A stretch of 26,665 bases of DNA from Candidatus Yonathbacteria bacterium CG17_big_fil_post_rev_8_21_14_2_50_43_9 (lineage in GTDB: Bacteria; Patescibacteriota; Minisyncoccia; Phycocordibacterales; UBA1550): contig PCUO01000018.1 of assembly GCA_002771015.1 (NCBI GenBank), forward strand, positions 1 to 26,665, written 5' to 3'. Both the position numbers and the translations under genes were made by a program. The notes beneath the pieces are model-generated. The model worked only from the letters and a program-made list of their open reading frames with translations. It was not told where the DNA came from and made no database searches. This document shows positions 1 to 7,883 of this stretch, in pieces (position 1 is the first letter of the stretch; every line of letters begins with the position of its first letter).

Positions 1-1
1 G

Positions 2-514
2 TATTTTATTCGCGCCGCTAAACGAGTTCTTGAGGTAAATTCGAATGTTCTTTTTCTCGTCGCAGGCTCTGGAGATATGGAAAGACAGATGATGCTTGAA
101 GCGGCATACCTCGGTATTTCTGACCGCGTGCTCTTTATCGGCTTTCTCCGTGGAGACGATTTGAACGCAGTGTACAAAATCGCAGACTTATTTGTAATGC
201 CCTCTGTGTCGGAACCATTTGGTATCACACCTCTTGAATCAATCATATCTGGAGCTCCTGTTCTCATTTCAAAACAGTCTGGGGTTGCAGAGGTGCTCAC
301 ACACGCGCTCAAAACTGATTTCTGGGACACAGAAGACATGGCAAACAAAATCTTAAGCGTCATATCGCATCGCTCACTCAAAGAAACTCTGTGGGGCAAC
401 AGCCGTGAGGAGGTAAAAAAGATTAGCTGGGATGCTGCAAGCAAAAAGTGCATAGACTACTATGAAAAAATTATCTGCGCCTGCGGAGCAACCCCCGAAA
501 CAAGGTACGTATAG
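2..514 (+). CDS. Glycosyltransferase family 4, C-terminal part (5' end outside window)
   Basis: The frame is open from base 2 to the TAG at 512-514, so only the C-terminal nucleotide-sugar-binding half (about 170 residues) is present. It shows the GT-B/GT4 hallmarks: a strand ending in LVAGSGDME, then ISDRVLFIGFL, then the EPFGITPLE motif in which the two glutamates seven residues apart (E-x7-E) contact the donor nucleotide sugar, followed by GAPVLISKQSGVAEVL. Glycogen/starch synthases and many sucrose- or mannosyl-transferases share this fold, so donor and acceptor cannot be fixed. Its position directly upstream of GH57 and GH15 genes fits a role in making an alpha-glucan or a related glycan. 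An ATG at 77 is internal and is not the real start. Family call is secure; substrate is unknown. Confidence 0.9.
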   Translation, partial: YFIRAAKRVLEVNSNVLFLVAGSGDMERQMMLEAAYLGISDRVLFIGFLRGDDLNAVYKIADLFVMPSVSEPFGITPLESIISGAPVLISKQSGVAEVLTHALKTDFWDTEDMANKILSVISHRSLKETLWGNSREEVKKISWDAASKKCIDYYEKIICACGATPETRYV

Positions 515-565
515 AATTAATAAGTTATTTCCATTTTATCTGTTACAATGTATTTGTATTTCTAA

Positions 566-596
566 AACCTAACACCTACTAACTAATACCTACCCA
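566..596 (+). repeat. G-free, CTA/ACC-rich leader before the GH57 gene
   Basis: The roughly 38 nt before the GH57 ATG contain no G and are built from variants of CCTAACA, CCTACTAA and CTAATACCTA. There is no purine-rich SD. A TAATAC hexamer at 584-589 lies 7 nt before the ATG and could be a -10 for a leaderless transcript. An alternative extended -10, TGTTACAAT, is at 541-549. On the other strand this tract reads as TAGTTAG-type units, resembling the stretch on the 3' side of the same gene. Confidence 0.4.
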
Positions 597-1832
597 ATGG
601 CCTCCATCTGCTTCTATTTCCAAGTGCACCAGCCGTTTCGCGTGAAGGATTATCGCGTTTTTGATATTGGCCGTGACAGCGAGTATTTCAACGACGACTC
701 CGAGCGCTCCATAAACAACAAGAAAATTTTGAATAAAGTAGCGGGGAAGTGCTACCTTCCTGCAAATGCTGTTATGCTTGAGCTTCTAAACAAGCACCCT
801 GAGTTCAAAATTAGTTTCTCTTTTTCTGGAGTATTTTTGGACCAACTTCAGGAGTTTAGCCCAGAAACGCTCGAGTCTTTTCAAAGGCTCGTAGCAACAG
901 GTCGAGTGGAAGTACATGAGGAGACCTACTATCACTCACTATCATTCCTTTATTCACCAGATGAATTTCGCCGTCAAGTAAAGATGCACCGCGAGAAAAT
1001 TGAGGAGCTTTTTGGTGTTACACCAACTGTTTTTCGTAACACTGAGCTTATCTACAACAACGCGCTTGCGATGGAGGTAGAGAAAATGGGATACAAGGGA
1101 ATAATCGCTGAGGGAGCAGATCATGTACTCGGCTGGAGAAGTCCAAATTTTTTGTATCGCCCGCAAGGCACAGAGAATTTGAAGCTCCTGCTCAAAAATT
1201 ATCGCCTCTCCGACGATATCGCGTTTCGTTTTTCCTCAAAGGACTGGGCGGATTTTCCTCTCACTGCGCCAAAGTTTGCAAACTGGGCATCACAAGTAAA
1301 CGGCAACGGGCATGTCGTCAACCTCTTTATGGATTACGAAACATTTGGTGAACACCAGTGGGAGGATACAGGCATTTTTAATTTTCTTCGTCATTTACCC
1401 GAGGAAATATACAAGCATCCCGACAACGATTTTATAACACCGAGCGAAGCAATAGAGCGATACGATCCCGTATCTGAGCTTGATGTGCACAGCTATATGT
1501 CATGGGCGGATGTGGAGCGCGACCTTTCCGCATGGCTCTCAAACCCAATGCAACACGATGCTATAAAGAGCGTGTACGACCTTGAGGAAGAAGTGCTTGC
1601 TACTAATGACGAGAAACTCATTAGCGACTGGCGAAAACTTCAGACATCTGACCACTTCTATTATATGTGCACCAAATGGTTCAATGACGGAGATGTGCAT
1701 AAATATTTTAATCCGTACAATACTCCATACGAAGCATTTATCGCGTATATGAACGTGCTTCAAGATTTGCGTCTTCGCGTTGTTGGGCACCCAACGTATG
1801 CAAAGAAAATTAAAGTAAAGGAGTTGTCATAA
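597..1832 (+). CDS. Glycoside hydrolase family 57 (alpha-amylase/4-alpha-glucanotransferase type)
   Basis: A 411-residue cytoplasmic enzyme without signal peptide. GH57 enzymes cleave or transfer alpha-1,4 (some alpha-1,6) glucan bonds with retention. The conserved regions are visible in order: region 1 with H11-Q12-P13 near the N terminus; region 2 around GRVEVHEETYYHS; region 3 with FRNTELIYNN, where E150 matches the nucleophile; region 4 with FMDYETFGEHQW, where D246 matches the acid/base. Length fits the short GH57 group. The ATG at 597 puts HQP at the usual distance from the N terminus. Neighbours are a GT4 transferase upstream and GH15 122 nt downstream, so it probably works on an intracellular alpha-glucan. 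Exact activity (amylase, pullulanase, branching or transferase) cannot be read from the motifs alone. Confidence 0.92.
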   Translation: MASICFYFQVHQPFRVKDYRVFDIGRDSEYFNDDSERSINNKKILNKVAGKCYLPANAVMLELLNKHPEFKISFSFSGVFLDQLQEFSPETLESFQRLVATGRVEVHEETYYHSLSFLYSPDEFRRQVKMHREKIEELFGVTPTVFRNTELIYNNALAMEVEKMGYKGIIAEGADHVLGWRSPNFLYRPQGTENLKLLLKNYRLSDDIAFRFSSKDWADFPLTAPKFANWASQVNGNGHVVNLFMDYETFGEHQWEDTGIFNFLRHLPEEIYKHPDNDFITPSEAIERYDPVSELDVHSYMSWADVERDLSAWLSNPMQHDAIKSVYDLEEEVLATNDEKLISDWRKLQTSDHFYYMCTKWFNDGDVHKYFNPYNTPYEAFIAYMNVLQDLRLRVVGHPTYAKKIKVKELS

Positions 1833-1905
1833 TTTGCTCCATGTCAATTGTGCGACCCGTAGGTGAATTTTCTAATTATACTCCAAGAGTCGTTCTGCTG
1901 AATGA

Positions 1906-1942
1906 GAAGCGGTGTCAGTTGTCAGTTGTATGTAGTTAGTTG
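1906..1942 (+). repeat. Short imperfect repeats of GTCAGTTGT / GTAGTTAGTTGT
   Basis: Between the GH57 and GH15 genes the sequence repeats GTCAGTT twice and continues as GTAGTTAGTTGTATAC. The repeat supplies the TTGTCA that can serve as -35 of the GH15 promoter. Its composition (G, T and A, almost no C) is roughly the complement of the tract before the GH57 gene. Confidence 0.45.
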
Positions 1943-1948
1943 TATACT
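1919..1948 (+). promoter_or_regulatory. Candidate promoter of the GH15 gene
   Basis: TTGTCA at 1919-1924, an 18-nt spacer, then TATACT at 1943-1948. The -10 ends only 6 nt before the ATG at 1955, so transcription would begin at or next to the start codon (leaderless). This also argues for 1955 over the TTG at 1940, which lies upstream of the -10. Confidence 0.6.
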
Positions 1949-1954
1949 ATATGT

Positions 1955-3949
1955 ATGCCTAAGTCCCTTTCACTTGGTAACGGAAATATTCTTGTCTGCA
2001 CCGACAAGCGCGCGCAGGTGCGTGACTTTTATTTTCCGTACGTGGGACTTGAAAATCATGTCGGCGGTCACTACACGCATCGCATAGGTGTGTGGGTGGA
2101 CTATCAGCTCAACTGGTTTGATAACCCAAACTGGGATATACAAATTCGCTCCGCGGACCAGTCACTACAGGGCGTTACCACAGCCATTAATAGAACGCTT
2201 GGTGTAACTCTCAATCTAACCGACACTGTATATAACGAGAAAAATATTTTTCTCCGTGAGGTAAAAGTGACAAACGATTCTGATATAAAGCGTTCAATCA
2301 AACTTTTCTTTGGACACGAGTTTGAGATATACGAATCGCACCGAGGAGACACAGCGTATTTTGACCCTATTAATCATGTCATCGTTCATTATAATGGCAA
2401 GAGAGTTTTTTTAATAAATGGACTATCGGAAAAGGGAAGCTTCGACGACTACACTGCAGGGGTATTTAAAATAGAGGGTAAAGAGGGAAGCTTCAAAGAC
2501 GCAGAGGACGGACAGCTCGCAAAAAACTTGATAGAACACGGCCCTGCAGATTCCGTTATGGGATTTTACCTTGATATCCCCGCAAACGAATCAAAAACCA
2601 TTCATTACTGGGTTGCTGTTGGAAAATCTATGAAGGAGACGCAAGAGCTAAACAAATACGTCTTAGAAAGAAATCCTGGTCATTTGCTCCGCACGACTCG
2701 CGATTTTTGGCATGCTTGGGTAAATAAATACAATTTTACTTTTTACGGACTCACACAAGATGAAATCTCTTTGTTCAAAAGATCGCTCTTAACCATTCGC
2801 ACGCACGCAGACAATCACGGAGCAATTATTGCTTCTGCGGATTCTGATATGCTTCAAAACGGTCGTGATACATACAGTTACATGTGGCCCAGAGATGGAG
2901 CGTTTTCAGCTATTGCGTTTGATATGGCTGGGGATTTTAATGTTGCGGAACGTTTTTTTGATTTCTGCGATAATGTGCTCACGGGCGACGGGTATTTTAT
3001 GCACAAATATCGTCCAGACGAATCACTAGGAAGCTCATGGCATCCGTGGATGAGAAACGGAAAAATAGAACTACCGATACAAGAAGACGAAACGGCGTTG
3101 GTGCTTATAGCTCTTTGGCATCATTATGCTCAGACAAGGGATTTGGAGTTCATTGAAAAAATTTATAATTCTCTGATAAAGCGTTCAGCTGACTTCATGG
3201 TCGGCTATCGCGACCCAAAAACACAGCTTCCGAAGGCATCATACGATTTGTGGGAAGAAAAATTTGGCATTCATACATTTACTTCAGCAACGGTTTACAG
3301 CGCTCTTATGTGCGCAGCAAAATTCGCGAAACTTTTAGGTAAAGAAAAGAGCGAGCATATTTACACTACAGCCGCCTTTGAAATTCGCCAATCCATACTC
3401 AACTATTTGTATGACGAAGAGCAGGGAATTTTTGTAAAAATGATAAATGTTGCTGACGATGGAACTATTACTTACGACCGCACACTTGATATGTCCAGTA
3501 TGTACGGCATATTTGAGTTTGGTGTTCTTGATGTGGAGGATCCTCGTTTGGCTCGTACTGTAAAACAAGTTGAAGACCGACTTTTGGTAAAAACTTCCGT
3601 AAGTGGCATCGCTCGTTATGAAGGAGATATTTATTTCCGTGACACGTCAGGTGTTCCTGGTAACCCATGGATTATCACCACACTGTGGCTCGCTCAATAC
3701 TATATTGCTCTCGCAAAAAAGGAGGCGGATTTTGCTCCCGTGCACCAATGGCTAGCGTGGGCAGTAAAGCACGCAGGGCCTTCAGGAGTATTCTCTGAGC
3801 AACTTCATCCATACAGCGGAGAGCCACTTTCCGCAACTCCGCTTACATGGAGCCACTCCGAATATATTATGACTATTGTAAAATACCTAGACAAGCTGGA
3901 GGAACTAGGCATTTGCTTGAAATGCAACCCGATGTATACGGAGCAGTAA
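1955..3949 (+). CDS. Glycoside hydrolase family 15 (glucoamylase / glucodextranase-like)
   Basis: Encodes 664 residues from ATG 1955. Bacterial GH15 enzymes release beta-D-glucose from non-reducing ends of alpha-glucans by inversion. The protein has the expected two parts: an N-terminal beta-sandwich (about 1-270) and an (alpha/alpha)6 barrel. Barrel motifs include MWPRDGAFS (310-318), LPIQEDETALVL, YDLWEEKFG with the general acid glutamate at 434/435, and LTWSHSEY with the catalytic base glutamate at 636. From memory, these two positions lie close to the catalytic pair of the clostridial glucoamylase structure, which supports the start choice. No signal peptide is seen, so it acts in the cytoplasm. 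It probably supplies glucose to the ROK kinase 46 nt downstream. Trehalase or isomaltose specificity is not excluded. Confidence 0.93.
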   Translation: MPKSLSLGNGNILVCTDKRAQVRDFYFPYVGLENHVGGHYTHRIGVWVDYQLNWFDNPNWDIQIRSADQSLQGVTTAINRTLGVTLNLTDTVYNEKNIFLREVKVTNDSDIKRSIKLFFGHEFEIYESHRGDTAYFDPINHVIVHYNGKRVFLINGLSEKGSFDDYTAGVFKIEGKEGSFKDAEDGQLAKNLIEHGPADSVMGFYLDIPANESKTIHYWVAVGKSMKETQELNKYVLERNPGHLLRTTRDFWHAWVNKYNFTFYGLTQDEISLFKRSLLTIRTHADNHGAIIASADSDMLQNGRDTYSYMWPRDGAFSAIAFDMAGDFNVAERFFDFCDNVLTGDGYFMHKYRPDESLGSSWHPWMRNGKIELPIQEDETALVLIALWHHYAQTRDLEFIEKIYNSLIKRSADFMVGYRDPKTQLPKASYDLWEEKFGIHTFTSATVYSALMCAAKFAKLLGKEKSEHIYTTAAFEIRQSILNYLYDEEQGIFVKMINVADDGTITYDRTLDMSSMYGIFEFGVLDVEDPRLARTVKQVEDRLLVKTSVSGIARYEGDIYFRDTSGVPGNPWIITTLWLAQYYIALAKKEADFAPVHQWLAWAVKHAGPSGVFSEQLHPYSGEPLSATPLTWSHSEYIMTIVKYLDKLEELGICLKCNPMYTEQ

Positions 3950-3961
3950 GAGCGAGTTTTT

Positions 3962-3989
3962 TTGCTTTTTACGATTTGCCTGCTAGAAT
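3962..3989 (+). promoter_or_regulatory. Candidate promoter of the ROK kinase gene
   Basis: TTGCTT at 3962-3967, a 16-nt spacer and TAGAAT at 3984-3989. Only 6 nt (AAGAAC) separate the -10 from ATG 3996, again predicting a leaderless or near-leaderless mRNA, although the gene could also be read through from the GH15 gene. Confidence 0.45.
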
Positions 3990-3995
3990 AAGAAC

Positions 3996-4844
3996 ATGTT
4001 TATACTGTTTGATATTGGGGGCACAAAAATGCGAGTTGTGGCAGCTGACCGAGACAAATTTCTCGGCGAGCCTGTTGTTGTTTCTACGCCAAAGGATTTT
4101 GGCGATGGCATTGATACACTGAAACGCATAATTGATAATCTTGCTCAAGGTCACGCTGCTGAAAATCGCGCCGTGACTGCAATAGTGGGCGGTATCGCTG
4201 GGCCTTTGAACGACCTTCAAACATTGCTTGTAAAGAGCCAGAATCTTCCAGATTGGGTTGGGCACGATATTAAAGAAACACTCCACGCTAAATACAAGGT
4301 GCCTGTGGATCTTGAAAATGACTCAGCTCTCGTTGGTCTTGGTGAAGCGCACTTTGGAGCAGGGCGAGGCAAATCTATTATCGCGTATCTAACCGTGAGC
4401 ACGGGTGTTGGTGGCGCACGCATCATTAATGGAAAAATTGATCGCTCTTCACTCGGCTTTGAACCAGGACATCAAATCATTGACCCAGACAACACCCTTT
4501 GCCCAAAATGTGAAGGCAACGACCTTGAAGCGTATGTTTCTGGAACTGCCGTAGAAAAACGTTTCGGTGTAAAACCCTATGAGATTCATGACGACGCGAT
4601 ATGGGACGAATTAGCAAAGTTTCTCGCGTACGGGCTCAACAACACTATCGTTCACTGGTCGCCAGATATTGTTATTGTTGGCGGTTCAATGATGAAAGAT
4701 GTTGGTATTCCTATTCCAGCTGTCCGCAAACATCTTGCAGAGATTTTAAAAATATATCCGCAAATCCCAAATGTTGAAAAAGCGGAGCTCGGGGATTTTG
4801 GCGGTCTTTACGGCGCGCTCGCTCACGCTCGCGTGCATTACTAA
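3996..4844 (+). CDS. ROK family sugar kinase (probable glucokinase)
   Basis: A 282-residue cytoplasmic ATP-dependent sugar kinase. The N-terminal FDIGGTKMR is the phosphate-binding loop of the ASKHA fold. LENDSALVGLGEA carries the catalytic aspartate, D109. TVSTGVGGARI is the second phosphate loop. GHQIIDPDNTLCPKCEGNDLEAYVSG is the ROK zinc region, with the usual His and Cys residues but a reduced CxxC in place of the common CxCGxxGC. VIVGGSMM is the adenosine motif. The 4-sugar specificity of ROK proteins is hard to read (glucose, fructose, N-acetylmannosamine), but the gene follows a GH15 enzyme that releases glucose, so glucokinase is the best guess. ROK repressors have an N-terminal helix-turn-helix; none is present here. 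The malic enzyme gene starts 5 nt after its stop. Confidence 0.88.
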   Translation: MFILFDIGGTKMRVVAADRDKFLGEPVVVSTPKDFGDGIDTLKRIIDNLAQGHAAENRAVTAIVGGIAGPLNDLQTLLVKSQNLPDWVGHDIKETLHAKYKVPVDLENDSALVGLGEAHFGAGRGKSIIAYLTVSTGVGGARIINGKIDRSSLGFEPGHQIIDPDNTLCPKCEGNDLEAYVSGTAVEKRFGVKPYEIHDDAIWDELAKFLAYGLNNTIVHWSPDIVIVGGSMMKDVGIPIPAVRKHLAEILKIYPQIPNVEKAELGDFGGLYGALAHARVHY

Positions 4845-4849
4845 AAAAT

Positions 4850-5989
4850 ATGGATGACATATACAAACAATCCCTTATTCTTCACAAGAAACACAAGGGT
4901 AAAATTGAAGTGATAAGCAAAATTCCTCTCACAAATCGCGAGGAACTTTCTCTTGCGTATACCCCCGGTGTCGCGGAAGCCTCCCGTGAGATCGGGCGGG
5001 ATGAATCGCTTGCTTACGATTACACGATAAAAGGCAACACTGTTGCCATTGTCTCCGACGGCTCGGCAATCCTTGGTCTTGGAAACCTCGGTGCGCATGC
5101 TGCTATCCCTGTTATGGAAGGCAAGGCAGCAATTTTTAAAGAATTTGCTGGAGTAGACGCATTCCCGATTTGTGTGAATACCCAAGATGTGGAGGAAATT
5201 ATTGCCCTCGTAAAAAATATCGCACCTGTTTTTGGCGGTGTAAATCTTGAAGATATTTCTGCTCCGAGATGTTTTGAAATAGAGGAGCGTCTACGCGCGG
5301 AGCTTCCAATACCCGTGATGCACGACGATCAGCATGGCACAGCAACTGTAGTGCTTGCGGGACTAATTAATGCGCTGAAACTTCGCGGAAGTAAAAAGGA
5401 GGAAGTGCGTGTAGTAATGAGCGGGGCGGGAGCCGCTGGCACTGCTATCACAAAGCTTCTACTTGAGTATGGGTTCAAACATTTCATCATCTGCGACACA
5501 AGGGGCTCGATATATGATGGTCGCGCTGATATGAATTCTGATAAAGAAACTCTTGCGCGCATTACGAATAGTGAGAAGAAATCCGGAACCCTTGCCGAAG
5601 TCTTAAAAGGTGCAGACATTTTTATAGGAGTATCAAAGGGCGGGTTGTTAACAGCAGATATGGTGAAAACGATGGCTCATAAACCAATTATTTTCGCTCT
5701 TGCAAATCCGATACCAGAAATAATGCCTGATGTTGCAAAAGAAGCAGGAGCATTCGTTGTTGCGACTGGTCGTTCTGACTTTCCAAATCAAATTAATAAT
5801 TCGCTCGCTTTTCCAGGAATTTTCCGCGGGGCACTGGACAACCGCATCAAACAGTTTAACGAACAGATGTTCATTCGCTCGGCAGAAGCTCTAGCAGGAC
5901 ATGTAAAGGAACCAAAACAAGATCAGGTTCTTCCTTCAATGTTTGATAAAGGAATTGTTGATGTTGTTAAGGATGTAATTCGTGATTAA
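4850..5989 (+). CDS. Malic enzyme, small bacterial type (malate dehydrogenase, oxaloacetate-decarboxylating)
   Basis: A 379-residue enzyme expected to convert L-malate to pyruvate and CO2 with reduction of NAD(P). Its length matches the compact type known from Thermotoga and archaea. Visible motifs: LSLAYTPGVAEAS with the catalytic tyrosine Y37; MEGKAAIFKEFAGVDAFP with the catalytic lysine; HDDQHGTATV (158-167), where the aspartates bind the divalent metal; a Rossmann loop VMSGAGAAGTAITK; and FALANPIPEI near the C-terminal part. It is probably co-transcribed with the ROK kinase. Together with sugar catabolism upstream it would act at the pyruvate node; it could run in either direction in vivo. 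NAD versus NADP preference cannot be told from the sequence. A strong hairpin follows. Confidence 0.93.
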   Translation: MDDIYKQSLILHKKHKGKIEVISKIPLTNREELSLAYTPGVAEASREIGRDESLAYDYTIKGNTVAIVSDGSAILGLGNLGAHAAIPVMEGKAAIFKEFAGVDAFPICVNTQDVEEIIALVKNIAPVFGGVNLEDISAPRCFEIEERLRAELPIPVMHDDQHGTATVVLAGLINALKLRGSKKEEVRVVMSGAGAAGTAITKLLLEYGFKHFIICDTRGSIYDGRADMNSDKETLARITNSEKKSGTLAEVLKGADIFIGVSKGGLLTADMVKTMAHKPIIFALANPIPEIMPDVAKEAGAFVVATGRSDFPNQINNSLAFPGIFRGALDNRIKQFNEQMFIRSAEALAGHVKEPKQDQVLPSMFDKGIVDVVKDVIRD

Positions 5990-5993
5990 GAAG

Positions 5994-6026
5994 AAAGCCA
6001 AGCCATTCTAAAATGGCTGGGCTTTT
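5994..6026. terminator. Bidirectional terminator after malic enzyme
   Basis: Arms AAAGCC-A-AGCCATT and AATGGCT-G-GGCTTT pair around a CTAA loop, with one mismatch, and end in TTTT. It can serve both the malic enzyme operon and the converging gene at 6051-6308. Confidence 0.8.
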
Positions 6027-6050
6027 GCTAATACGCAGATCGTATCAGTG

Positions 6051-6308
6051 TTACAAATGACATCGCATCAACTTCTGCGGATCGCGTGTAAAAACATAAA
6101 TTACGCGACCAGGAAGTAGGTTTGTTGTGCGATTTCGAATACTGGAAATTGCAACTAGTGTATTATAGTCGATCACAATCGCATGACCCATTGTCATATC
6201 TCTGAAATGCTTCACAGGTCCTTTTGTAAACTTACCCATGGTAAAATTGCCCTTATACCCGATAGCATTGTTCTTTGCAACAGCTACAATAACCTCAAAT
6301 GTTGGCAT
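6051..6308 (-). CDS. Half-length dihydrofolate-reductase-like protein, probably not catalytic
   Basis: An 85-residue protein resembling the first half of dihydrofolate reductase: IVAVAKNNAIGYKGN matches the N-terminal strand and IG loop, KHFRDMTMGHAIVI matches the DLxxFKxxTxGxxVIMG stretch, and LLPGRVIYVFTRDPQKL matches the LPGR..IVLTR strand. It then stops, where a normal enzyme runs for another 80 or so residues. The substrate residues are gone: the Trp-x-x-Pro-x-Asp segment is replaced by TMGKFTKGP, and the MGRxTxxSI cofactor motif reads IDYNTLVAI. A clear G-rich SD (GGGGGTGG) precedes the ATG. Nothing resembling the missing half lies between its stop and the terminator. It may be a remnant under decay or a repurposed fragment; the intact frame and SD favour expression. 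Confidence 0.6.
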   Translation of the reverse strand: MPTFEVIVAVAKNNAIGYKGNFTMGKFTKGPVKHFRDMTMGHAIVIDYNTLVAISSIRNRTTNLLPGRVIYVFTRDPQKLMRCHL

Positions 6309-6355
6309 AATCCACCCCCATTATTTAGCTAATGACATAGAATTAATACTTATAA

Positions 6356-7660
<1,305 letters not shown>

Positions 7661-7883
7661 ATGTCTACATTTAATCTAAAATCCGCCCCGTTAGAGCTGG
7701 GCTCACGCTACGAGACCTCGCGACCTCTAATGTGGTAAAATTGGCCACCATAAGTATTTCAACATTATGAACAGTAACACTTTAAACTTCATAGTTCTTT
7801 CCCGCCCGCTGGCGACCCAAGTACCATACCCTCGCACGGCTCGGCTAGCCACGGGGCGAGAAGTGGTGTAATAACTATAGCGT
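7661..7883. other. Intergenic stretch with a GC-rich, inverted-repeat-bearing block
   Basis: No convincing gene. It holds TTAGAG (7691-7696) / CTCTAA (7725-7730) flanking smaller GAGC/GCTC and CGAG/CTCG pairs, and a GC-rich block around 7801-7865 containing the palindrome GGCTAGCC (7843-7850) enclosed by CTCGC (7831-7835) and GCGAG (7856-7860). It differs in composition from the AT-rich spacers elsewhere. A TAATAA at 7869-7874 lies 9 nt before the uvrB ATG and may be its -10. Confidence 0.4.
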
